Of a stretch of 8,688 bases of DNA, positions 1 through 5,856 are shown one piece after another. Positions within the stretch are counted from its first letter, which is position 1; each line of letters begins with the position of its first letter. The translations under genes were made by a program, and so were the position numbers. Source of the stretch: JANYCD01 sp043738385 (GTDB taxonomy: Bacteria; Pseudomonadota; Gammaproteobacteria; Burkholderiales; Rhodocyclaceae). The stretch covers positions 1 through 8,688 of the forward strand of contig JAYUGL010000318.1 of NCBI GenBank assembly GCA_043738385.1, written 5' to 3'. The notes below the pieces were generated by a model. The model had not been told where the DNA came from. It saw only the letters and a program-made list of their open reading frames with translations, and did not search any database.

Positions 1-183
1 ATCGAACGCCTGCATGGCGTGCGCTTCGGCCAGACGCAGGTCTGGCGCATTCTGGGCAGTCTGGGGTTTAGCCCGCAAAAGCCCGAAAAGCGCGCCATCG
101 AACGCAACGAGGATGCGGTGCGCAGTTGGAAGCGCAGCACTTGGCCCAGCCTTAAAAAAAAGCCCGGAAAGAAGGCCGTCTGA
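1..183 (+). CDS. IS630-family transposase, upstream frame (5' partial)
   Basis: This frame is open from base 1 and ends at a TGA at 181-183. It encodes the end of the N-terminal DNA-binding region, including a helix (QTQVWRILGSLGFSPQKPEK) that normally precedes the catalytic domain in IS630 transposases, then a basic linker ending in LKKK. It carries no catalytic residue. A run of eight A at 154-161 lies just before the stop. A -1 shift there replaces the terminal PGKKAV with KKKARKEGRLIVFVDESG and leads into the catalytic frame. I read it as the zero-frame half of one transposase made by frameshifting, not as an independent protein. The start codon is outside the window. Confidence 0.8.
   Translation: MERLHGVRFGQTQVWRILGSLGFSPQKPEKRAIERNEDAVRSWKRSTWPSLKKKPGKKAV
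156..162 (+). promoter_or_regulatory. -1 ribosomal frameshift heptamer A AAA AAG
   Basis: In the zero frame the codons here read AAA (157-159) and AAG (160-162) preceded by A, which is the efficient bacterial -1 slippery heptamer. The -1 frame has a stop at 153-155, so the two frames overlap only from 156 to 183, exactly around the heptamer. The fused protein has uninterrupted IS630 similarity across the junction. The A8 run could also allow transcriptional slippage (one added A) with the same result. I did not establish a stimulatory pseudoknot or an upstream Shine-Dalgarno-like stimulator. Confidence 0.7.
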
Positions 184-227
184 TTGTCTTCGTAGACGAG
201 TCCGGCATCAGCGAACGCCCCACCCGC

Positions 228-692
228 ATGCGCACGTGGGCACCCAAGGGGCAGACGCCCATCATTCAGTTTCACTTCAACTGGAACCACGTCTCGATCA
301 TCGCTGGACTCACCCGCACCAACGGCTTGTTCCGCTTGCACGAGGGCAGTATCAAGAAAGAAGAGATCGTCGAATTTCTCAAAGCGCTCAAGACCCATCT
401 CAAGCAACCCTTGCTGGTGAGCTGGGATGGATTGAGGGCACATCGCAGCCGACGGGTAGCCGAGTATCTCGACCGATTGAACGGGCACATCCAGATCGCG
501 TTCCTGCCGCCTTACGCGCCGGACATGAATCCGGTCGAATATCTTTGGGCTTGGCTCAAGCGACACGCGCTGGCCAACTACTGTCCCAACAATCTGAGCG
601 AGTTGCATACGACCGCCCGCAACAAACTCAAGAGTGCTCAGAAGCGCCCTTCGATCATCGCCGCTTGCTGGATCCAGGCTACCCTCTGGTGA
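228..692 (+). CDS. IS630-family transposase, catalytic DDE frame
   Basis: This is the downstream half of the transposase, which cuts and joins DNA at TA target sites through a two-metal DDE active site. The frame is open from 156; the ATG at 228 is only the first ATG in it. Starting there would omit the first catalytic Asp (195-197, in VDESG), so a product from 228 should be inactive and the functional protein is the frameshift fusion. From the ATG, residue 67 is the second Asp (SWDG) and residue 104 the Glu (NPVEYLWAWLK). The C-terminus (IIAACWIQATLW) is typical of the family and looks complete. No internal stop is seen, so the element may be active if its left part is intact. Confidence 0.88.
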   Translation: MRTWAPKGQTPIIQFHFNWNHVSIIAGLTRTNGLFRLHEGSIKKEEIVEFLKALKTHLKQPLLVSWDGLRAHRSRRVAEYLDRLNGHIQIAFLPPYAPDMNPVEYLWAWLKRHALANYCPNNLSELHTTARNKLKSAQKRPSIIAACWIQATLW

Positions 693-744
693 TGTCATGA
701 ATTACGGAAATATCAATAGAACGTCTGTGATTCACATTTGTCGA

Positions 745-749
745 AAGGG
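745..749 (+). promoter_or_regulatory. Shine-Dalgarno favouring a TTG start at 757
   Basis: AAGGG, 7 nt before the TTG at 757. It is the best ribosome binding site near the start of the cytochrome-porin gene. The in-frame ATG at 697 has no comparable purine stretch before it, and the ATG at 799 would remove the charged part of the signal peptide. Confidence 0.45.
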
Positions 750-756
750 CATCATA

Positions 757-2124
757 TTGTCATCAAAGTTCAGAGTGGGAATCCGGTGGCTACATTCCAT
801 GTTGCTGTGTGGGGCAATGTCCCTTTGGGCTGGTACCAACGCCAACGCGGTTCCTGCTTTTGCCCGTCAGACCGGTGAAAACTGCGCGTCCTGCCACGTC
901 AGCTTTCCGGAGCTGACGCCGTTTGGCCGCTACTTCAAACTCACCGGCTACACCTTGGGGGAAAGACAGATGGTGCCGCTGTCAATGATGGTGCAGGCCG
1001 GTATCGCGTCGTCCGCAAGCAAGCATGACGACTCCGGTGCATTGATTCCCAGGGACGGCGCCCTCATTCTTCAGCAGGCAAGCGTGTTCCTCGCTGGCAA
1101 GGCAAACGACAATGTCGGCGCCTTTGTCCAGGTTTCCTACGATGGGCAGGGGCACCATACCAGTAGCGACAACATTGACGTTCGTGCGGTCGACCAAACA
1201 CGGCTTTCAGGCAAGGAGCTGATATACGGCATCACCGTGCACAACAATCCAACGGTTCAGGACGTGTGGAACTCCTCGCCGGCATTCGGTTACCCGTGGT
1301 TCTCTCCTGCCTATACCGCGGGTCTGCCGATTTCCACGCTGATTGACGGAGGCCTCGCTCAGGCAGCTGCCGGAGCAGGTGGCTATTTCTACTGGAACAA
1401 GTCGATCTACGGCGAGGTATCTCTCTACAAAACCGCTGACGGCGTCTTCTCGTTTATGAGAGCCGGCCATACCAATCATCCCGGGTCAAAAACCACCTTG
1501 AAAGGAACCAACCCTTACTGGCGCTTCGCCTACAACCATGAATGGGGGGACCACTCCCTGATGCTCGGGACCTACGGACTGCGCGCGCAAATCTACAGCG
1601 ATCCTCTCGATCAAGGCAGTCCCAGCACAAAGTACACGGATACGGCACTGGACTTCCAGTATCAATACATCAGCGATGTCCACACGGTGACGACTCAGGG
1701 CACATTCATTCACGAAAAGCAGAACTACGATTCCGCGTTGCTGGCCGACCCCACGGTTCCGGGTAATTTCGGTGCCGGCGCGCCTTTCAATTCAAAGAAT
1801 ACACTCAACGAATTCAAGGGCAAGGTGAGCTATTACTACGAGCGCAAGTATGGCGCGACGGCCAGCTACTTTTCCACGACGGGAAGCGCCGATGCCGGCT
1901 TGATCAACATCACCGATGCCGCGTCGGGCAGCACCCTGAGTAATGTGCCGAACACCCGAGGCTACACTCTCGAGCTCGATTATGTGCCGCTGCAGTACCT
2001 GCGTATTGGACTCCAGTACACCGGCTTCACCCGGTTTATGGGCAACAGCGCGAATGAAAACGGCAATGGGCGCAAGGCCAGGGATAACAACGCGCTGTTC
2101 CTCGGCGCCTGGCTCTCCTACTGA
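757..2124 (+). CDS. Cyc2-like outer-membrane cytochrome c-porin fusion
   Basis: The predicted protein has 455 residues. Residues 1-31 form a signal peptide (basic SSKFRVGIRW, hydrophobic core, cleavage after NANA). The mature N-terminus reads VPAFARQTGENCASCH, with one heme c motif CASCH at residues 43-47, followed by PELTPFGRYFKLTGY. The remaining ~390 residues show alternating polar/apolar, aromatic-rich strands and end in LFLGAWLSY, the terminal aromatic signature of outer-membrane beta-barrels. This layout and the FARQTG...CxxCH...P-L-FGR-FK pattern match Cyc2, the fused monoheme cytochrome-porin that takes electrons from Fe(II) at the cell surface in iron oxidizers. Homologues also occur in bacteria not known to oxidize iron, so the substrate is inferred, not shown. 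The start is uncertain: TTG 757 is chosen for its ribosome binding site and compact signal peptide; ATG 697 (475 aa) or ATG 634 are possible. A diheme cytochrome gene follows after 62 nt. Confidence 0.72.
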   Translation: MSSKFRVGIRWLHSMLLCGAMSLWAGTNANAVPAFARQTGENCASCHVSFPELTPFGRYFKLTGYTLGERQMVPLSMMVQAGIASSASKHDDSGALIPRDGALILQQASVFLAGKANDNVGAFVQVSYDGQGHHTSSDNIDVRAVDQTRLSGKELIYGITVHNNPTVQDVWNSSPAFGYPWFSPAYTAGLPISTLIDGGLAQAAAGAGGYFYWNKSIYGEVSLYKTADGVFSFMRAGHTNHPGSKTTLKGTNPYWRFAYNHEWGDHSLMLGTYGLRAQIYSDPLDQGSPSTKYTDTALDFQYQYISDVHTVTTQGTFIHEKQNYDSALLADPTVPGNFGAGAPFNSKNTLNEFKGKVSYYYERKYGATASYFSTTGSADAGLINITDAASGSTLSNVPNTRGYTLELDYVPLQYLRIGLQYTGFTRFMGNSANENGNGRKARDNNALFLGAWLSY

Positions 2125-2174
2125 ACGCGCAATTTTGATTCGATCAGGGCATGCCAATTTCGGCGCTAGAAAAA

Positions 2175-2179
2175 AAGGA
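2175..2179 (+). promoter_or_regulatory. Shine-Dalgarno setting the c4-type cytochrome start at 2187
   Basis: AAGGA, 7 nt before the ATG at 2187. It excludes the earlier in-frame ATG at 2151, which would put a charged 12-residue extension before the signal peptide. Confidence 0.7.
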
Positions 2180-2186
2180 TATCAAC

Positions 2187-2795
2187 ATGAAGATGTCGAA
2201 TTGTCTGTCCGTCGCGGCGCTGGCAATGTTGGCGACAAGCCTGGCGCCGGCTGAAGAAGTCACACATGTCCAGAAAATCGCCGACAAACTGTGCTCCGCC
2301 TGCCACGGACAGGATGGCAACAGCATTTCTTCGAACTACCCAAAAATCGCCGGGCAACAGGCTGGCTATCTCGAAGCGCAATTGCTCGCATATCGCGACC
2401 GGACCCGTTCCGACAAGGACGGCAAAGACGCAATGTGGGGCTGGACACGTTCGCTGACCGATCAGGATATCAAGGAGTTGGCGACCTACTACGAAGCGCA
2501 ACATCCGACGCCAAGTGATATCAGGTCGGAAGCATTGATGCAAAAGGGCGCCGAGATATTTCAGAACGGGATGGTCGACAAAGGTATTCCGGCGTGTGCG
2601 GCGTGCCATGGCGCCGAGGCAGCGGGAAGCGCCGCAGCGCCCCGCCTGGCGGGACAGCATGACCGCTATCTTGTGCGGCAGTTGAAGGTTTTTCGGTCAA
2701 TGGAACGACCTGCCGCAGTGGCGATGCATGCCATCGTCACGAATTTGAGCGATCAAGATATCGGGGCGCTTGCTGCGTATCTACAATCAATGTAA
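2187..2795 (+). CDS. Diheme cytochrome c4-type protein, periplasmic
   Basis: A 202-residue exported electron carrier. Residues 1-22 are a signal peptide (MKMSNCLSVAALAMLATSLAPA, cleaved before EE). Two class I cytochrome domains follow. Domain 1 has CSACH at 36-40 and a likely axial Met83 just before SLTDQDI. Domain 2 has CAACH at 137-141 and a likely axial Met180 before NLSDQDI. The repeated PKIAGQ/PRLAGQ and xLSDQDI segments and the length fit cytochrome c4. Cytochromes c4 shuttle electrons to terminal oxidases; in Acidithiobacillus ferrooxidans the c4-type Cyc1 is encoded next to Cyc2 and receives electrons from the outer-membrane route. Here it lies 62 nt after the cytochrome-porin gene in the same direction, with no terminator seen between, so the two are probably co-transcribed and functionally paired. 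Confidence 0.88.
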   Translation: MKMSNCLSVAALAMLATSLAPAEEVTHVQKIADKLCSACHGQDGNSISSNYPKIAGQQAGYLEAQLLAYRDRTRSDKDGKDAMWGWTRSLTDQDIKELATYYEAQHPTPSDIRSEALMQKGAEIFQNGMVDKGIPACAACHGAEAAGSAAAPRLAGQHDRYLVRQLKVFRSMERPAAVAMHAIVTNLSDQDIGALAAYLQSM

Positions 2796-2831
2796 CCCAG
2801 GGGCGCCCAGCGCATCGCTCGACCCTGCGCG

Positions 2832-2873
2832 GGTCGGCCTTGGTCCCAACCAAATCTGGGCCGGCCTTTAATT
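2832..2873 (+). terminator. Probable terminator of the cytochrome pair
   Basis: An 8-bp GC-rich stem (GGTCGGCC at 2832-2839 with GGCCGGCC at 2859-2866, one G-T pair) encloses a nested TTGG/CCAA stem (2840-2843 with 2850-2853) and is followed by TTTAATT. A smaller competing hairpin, GACCC-TGCGC-GGGTC, sits at 2821-2835. The T tract is short, so termination may be partial. Confidence 0.5.
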
Positions 2874-2915
2874 CAAATGTCGGATAACGTCCCAATTCGT
2901 CGCGCAGCCCTTTAG

Positions 2916-3086
2916 TTATTTGTCAGTCAGTTCCGCCATGCGCTGGAAAATCCTCAGGGTTTCCGACACAAGAGGGTATTGCTTAGCAACTCGAATCATA
3001 AACTGAGCTATGTGCGATGGCGTACGGAACGGACCTGGTATTCGGCGTATATGTTCCAGTAGTTCCTGTATTGCCTGCCGCCGCAA
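2916..3086 (-). CDS. Possible small hypothetical protein or C-terminal gene remnant
   Basis: On the minus strand, a 56-residue frame runs from a TTG at 3086-3084 to a TAA at 2918-2916. A GGGG-containing stretch lies about 6 nt before the TTG. The translation has a soluble, protein-like composition with many Arg, Gln and aliphatic residues (for example IRRIPGPFRTPSHIAQF and PLVSETLRIFQRMAELTDK) and is probably helical at its C-terminus. I do not recognise a family. The in-frame TAG directly upstream of the ribosome-binding-like stretch, and the lack of strong third-position G/C bias, would also fit the decaying 3' end of an older gene. It opposes the flanking genes. Confidence 0.3.
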   Translation of the reverse strand: MRRQAIQELLEHIRRIPGPFRTPSHIAQFMIRVAKQYPLVSETLRIFQRMAELTDK

Positions 3087-3183
3087 TACCGGCCCCTAAA
3101 TTAGACGATGAACATTCAAGCCTGGGTCGGCATCGGTGACATCACAGCAGGCGTATAGCCTTGGTCGTTAAAAGGAGAACACT

Positions 3184-5235
3184 ATGTCGAATCCATCGCG
3201 CTTACCTGTCCTCATGGGCGTGCTGCTGTTCTCGCTGTTCTCGCTGTACACACTGTGCACGGCGTCGCTCGCGAGCGCGGCCTATGACGATCCTCCGGGG
3301 CGCGTGGCGCGCCTCGACCACACCCAGGGCCAGGTGAGCTACTCGCCCGCTGGCGAGAACGAGTGGGTCAGCGTGGTGCGCAATCGTCCGTTGATCCGCG
3401 GCGATCGGCTGTGGACCGATCGCGATGCCCGCGCGGAGTTTCAGGTGGGCAGCGCCGCCATCCGGCTCGGGTCGAACACCAGCGTCGAGATCCTTGACCT
3501 GAGCGATCGTATCGCGCAGGTCCAGATGACGCAGGGCACGCTTAACCTGCGCGTGCGGCGCTTGTATCCCGGGCAGATCTTTGAGGTGGCAACGCCTACG
3601 CTGGCGTTCACTATCAAGCGTGCCGGACGCTATCGCATCGACGTCGACCCGCACGCCGATGTAACCACCATCGTGGTGTGGGAAGGCGCCGGCGAGGCCT
3701 ACGGCGAAAACGCCACTTTTCCGTTGCGCGCAGGCGATACGGTGCGCTTCTACGCCGCCGATTTGCGCGATTACAAGATGTACGGTCTGCCGCGTGAGGA
3801 CGATTTCGATCGCTACAGTCTCTACCGCGACCAGCGCCTAGACCGCTCCGCGTCTCTGCGCTACATCGACGACGATGTGGTGGGCTACGCGGATCTGGAT
3901 GAGTATGGTAGCTGGCGCCCGGTGCGCAGCTACGGCACCGTGTGGTTCCCCAGCCGGGTCGACGCCGATTGGGCACCCTACCGGGACGGTCATTGGGTTT
4001 GGCAGGAACCGTGGGGCTGGACCTGGGTGGACAACGCGCCCTGGGGGTTCGCACCATCGCACTACGGACGTTGGGTCAACGTATCCAATCGCTGGGGCTG
4101 GATTCCGGGACCACGCAACGTTCGCCCGGTCTACGCACCTGCATTGGTCGCATTCGTCGGTGGCCGCGGCTGGAGCGTGTCGCTCTCGCTCGGCGGTGGT
4201 TCGCCGATCGGCTGGTTCCCGCTTGGACCGCGCGAAGTCTACGTGCCGTCCTATCAGGCCAGCCGTGACTATTTCACCCGGGTCAACGTGAACAATACGG
4301 TGATCAACAACACGACCATCACCAACGTCTATAACAACTATTCCAGCGACACTATCAATGTCAACCAAGTGAACTATGCCAACCGCACGGTTGCAGGCGC
4401 CGTCACAGTGGTCCCCAGCACTGTGTTCGTGAATGCGCAACCGGTGCAACCGGCGGCGATTCGCCTCGAAAGTAATGCGGTCACTACCGGCGAGATTATG
4501 CGCGTTGCCCCGATTGCACCGAGCGTGCGCAGCGTGATCGGTGCCGGTACGGCCACCGGCGTGCGTCCATTGGGTGAAGCGTTTGACCGTCGGGTCTTCG
4601 CGCGCAATGCACCACCGCCCGGCGAGCGTCCGTTTGCCGCGCGCGAACAGCAGTTGCAGAAAAATCCCGGGCGGGCGCTGGAGCCTCGCGCTGTCGAACC
4701 CGCGCAGAGCCGCGATGGCAACACCGCGCAGAACGTGCGCGTGATCGGTGAACAGCACGGCGCGGTGGACGCGCGTGCAGCGGGATCCCGCCGCGGTGGC
4801 GATATGCCTGACGCACGCGCTGCCACGCCCGGACAGCTGCAACCGCTGGATCGCTCGACCGAAACGGGGAACGGATCTGGGCCCGGGGCGGGCGACCACA
4901 GTCGGGACAAAGAGCACAAAGGTCAGGCCGAGACGCAGCAGCAGGAGCAGCGCCAGCGCAAGGCCGACAGCGATCAGCAGGCCGCCAAGCAACAACAGGC
5001 CGAGCAACAGCGGGCCGAGCGTCAACGTCAGGCCGAGACGCAGCAGCAGGAGCAGCGTCAGCGCAAGGCCGACAGCGATCAGCAGGCCGCCAAGCAACAA
5101 CAGGCCGAGCGTCAACGCCAGGCCGAGTGCGAGCGCCAGGCAATACAGCAACACCAGGATGAGCGTCAGTGCCGGAGCGAGACTCTGCCGCAGCAGAAGC
5201 CCGACAATTCGAACGTGGGCAAGAAGGGCAGGTGA
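3184..5235 (+). CDS. Secreted FecR-like/DUF6600-type protein with Gln/Arg-rich repeat tail
   Basis: A 683-residue exported protein of unknown function. AAAGGAG lies 6 nt before the ATG. Residues 1-32 form a signal peptide ending in ASLASA. Residues ~40-170 resemble a FecR-type beta-domain: GQVSYSPAG, then RGDRLWTDRDARAEFQ, IRLGSNTSVEIL and TQGTLNLRV. Residues ~240-355 are rich in Trp, Tyr and Gly (YRDGHWVWQEPWGWTWV, HYGRW, WGWIPGP), as in DUF6600 proteins. Residues 366-400 are Asn/Thr-rich (NNTVINNTTITNVYNN), a likely beta-rich low-complexity stretch. The tail from ~580 is Gln/Arg/Glu/Ala-rich, probably helical, and contains a 35-residue unit and a 30-residue near-copy. There is no C-terminal beta-barrel signature and no second membrane segment, so the protein is probably periplasmic or surface-exposed. 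Unlike true FecR regulators it has no inner-membrane segment after the N-terminus and no sigma-factor gene beside it, so a signalling role is not supported. Confidence 0.78.
   Translation: MSNPSRLPVLMGVLLFSLFSLYTLCTASLASAAYDDPPGRVARLDHTQGQVSYSPAGENEWVSVVRNRPLIRGDRLWTDRDARAEFQVGSAAIRLGSNTSVEILDLSDRIAQVQMTQGTLNLRVRRLYPGQIFEVATPTLAFTIKRAGRYRIDVDPHADVTTIVVWEGAGEAYGENATFPLRAGDTVRFYAADLRDYKMYGLPREDDFDRYSLYRDQRLDRSASLRYIDDDVVGYADLDEYGSWRPVRSYGTVWFPSRVDADWAPYRDGHWVWQEPWGWTWVDNAPWGFAPSHYGRWVNVSNRWGWIPGPRNVRPVYAPALVAFVGGRGWSVSLSLGGGSPIGWFPLGPREVYVPSYQASRDYFTRVNVNNTVINNTTITNVYNNYSSDTINVNQVNYANRTVAGAVTVVPSTVFVNAQPVQPAAIRLESNAVTTGEIMRVAPIAPSVRSVIGAGTATGVRPLGEAFDRRVFARNAPPPGERPFAAREQQLQKNPGRALEPRAVEPAQSRDGNTAQNVRVIGEQHGAVDARAAGSRRGGDMPDARAATPGQLQPLDRSTETGNGSGPGAGDHSRDKEHKGQAETQQQEQRQRKADSDQQAAKQQQAEQQRAERQRQAETQQQEQRQRKADSDQQAAKQQQAERQRQAECERQAIQQHQDERQCRSETLPQQKPDNSNVGKKGR
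4924..5127 (+). repeat. In-frame tandem duplication, 105-bp and 90-bp units
   Basis: Copy 1 runs 4924-5028 and copy 2 runs 5029-5118, followed by a 9-bp third start (5119-5127). The first 81 bp of each copy (4924-5004 and 5029-5109) differ at one base, a synonymous C/T change in a CGC/CGT Arg codon. Copy 2 lacks the 15 bp at 5005-5019. All differences keep the frame, encoding 35- and 30-residue Gln/Arg/Glu/Ala units. The near identity, including at wobble positions, points to recent duplication by slippage or unequal exchange. Confidence 0.9.
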
Positions 5236-5484
5236 ACGACGTCCTGGCGTCGGAAGTCGTGTGCATGCCGCGCTGCGAGCGCCTCGCTTTCATGACAAAT
5301 GGCGACCGCATCAACGCCAAGAGCGTCGCGTCGCAGCACAGTGATTACGATCGATCAAAGATTACTAAAGCATTGTGTAACACTATCCTGGCTCAGACCT
5401 GCGCAATGTCGCAAGGGTATGTGTGCCATCACCCCGCTCGTGGGTGATGGCTCCGGCGTAGCGCAACAGCGCCCTTTATTAAAA
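5236..5484. other. Convergent intergenic region
   Basis: 249 bp between the stops of the + strand DUF6600-type gene and the minus-strand DUF5329 gene. Besides the hairpins at 5425-5451 and 5461-5472, I see no coding sequence, tRNA or repeat that I can support. Confidence 0.5.
5425..5451. terminator. Perfect 10-bp-stem hairpin between convergent genes
   Basis: GCCATCACCC (5425-5434) pairs perfectly with GGGTGATGGC (5442-5451) around the loop CGCTCGT. It lies between the stop of the + strand DUF6600-type gene (5235) and the stop of the minus-strand DUF5329 gene (5485), where a two-way transcription end would be expected. Neither side has a T tract, so it is not a standard intrinsic terminator. 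A second small hairpin, GCGC-AACA-GCGC at 5461-5472, is followed by CCTTTATT on the + strand and may help. The stem could instead protect transcript 3' ends. Confidence 0.4.
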
Positions 5485-5856
5485 TTAAAACGTCCTAAAA
5501 CGCGCAAGTTCATCGCGCAGCCATTGGTTACTCTTCACCGTAGCACCGCCATTACATCTCACCTCATACGGTAGCCCGGTAAAACTGCTTTCGGTGGCTG
5601 CCTTCTCAATGAAGTCTTCGGAGGTATCGATCAGATTTCTTGCCACCAGGTATTTGTACTTGTCGCGCAAATGCTCTTGCGCCGCTTTCGAATCGTGCCA
5701 AGTGCCATTGCGATAAAACTCACATCGGGAGCCCTCGAGATAGCCAAGCAGAAAATTAACTTCTATTTGCACATTAGTCGGTGGTTCGGCATGGGCCAAT
5801 GGCCACGACAACAACCCCAGCATCACCGCCACGCCCAATGAATATTTCATTTTCAT
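5485..5856 (-). CDS. DUF5329 family protein, exported
   Basis: A 123-residue protein with a signal peptide (MKMKYSLGVAVMLGLLSWPLAHA, cleaved before EPP). The mature part matches DUF5329: VNFLLGYLEGSRCEFYRNGTW, a helical EHLRDKYKYL segment, TSEDFIEKAATESSFTGLPY, then VRCNGG and QWLRDELARF. The two Cys (in SRCEF and VRCNG) probably form a disulfide in the periplasm. Function is unknown. Its ATG overlaps the stop of the ClsC-like gene (ATGA), so translation is probably coupled. GGGAG lies only 2 nt before the first ATG (5856) but 8 nt before the second (5850), so the real start may be the second Met, two residues in. DUF5329 genes often sit beside this type of phospholipase D gene, which suggests a shared envelope-lipid role; that is inference. 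Confidence 0.82.
   Translation of the reverse strand: MKMKYSLGVAVMLGLLSWPLAHAEPPTNVQIEVNFLLGYLEGSRCEFYRNGTWHDSKAAQEHLRDKYKYLVARNLIDTSEDFIEKAATESSFTGLPYEVRCNGGATVKSNQWLRDELARFRTF

Larger units (their letters stand above)
1..692 (+). mobile_element. IS630-family insertion sequence, left part cut off by window edge
   Basis: The transposase has the IS630/Tc1-mariner DDE arrangement: VDESG with the first Asp at 195-197, SWDG with the second Asp at 426-428, and NPVEYLW with the Glu at 537-539. The left terminal repeat and the start of the transposase lie before base 1. The right terminal repeat must lie shortly after the stop at 690-692, but without the left end I cannot pair it, nor identify the TA target duplication this family makes. 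The cytochrome gene begins within about 65 bp of the transposase stop, so the element ends at or inside that gene's upstream region. Confidence 0.9.
2796..3183. other. 388-bp intergenic region
   Basis: This spacer holds the probable terminator at 2832-2873 and the weak minus-strand ORF at 2916-3086. The ~97 bp from 3087 must contain or lie near the promoter of the 3184 gene. I see no convincing sigma-70 boxes there, only the strong ribosome binding site AAAGGAG at 3171-3177. No RNA gene or riboswitch is recognised. Confidence 0.5.

Noticed and set aside
1..692. Transposase as a simple frameshifted pseudogene
   Set aside because: The frame change falls exactly on A AAA AAG, both frames are otherwise intact, and all three DDE residues are present, so programmed frameshifting is the better reading, though not proven.
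14..700. + strand 228-residue frame across the IS
   Set aside because: It is an alternative frame of the transposase with an improbable composition; the IS630 catalytic motifs are in the other frames.
1792..2157. Minus-strand 121-residue open frame
   Set aside because: It is antisense to the barrel-coding part of the cytochrome-porin gene, has no ribosome binding site and matches no family.
4924..5127. Direct repeats as a CRISPR-like array
   Set aside because: The units are adjacent, in frame, and lie inside a coding sequence, with no unique spacers.
3838..5154. Minus-strand 438-residue open frame with a very Leu-rich N-terminus
   Set aside because: It lies antisense to the DUF6600-type gene. 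The Leu runs are the complement of CAG/CAA Gln repeats, and the rest is His/Arg-rich with no domain or ribosome binding site.
4496..5320. Minus-strand 274-residue open frame
   Set aside because: It is antisense to the same repeat tail, with Arg/Ala/Pro-rich composition from GC-rich codons and no recognisable domain.
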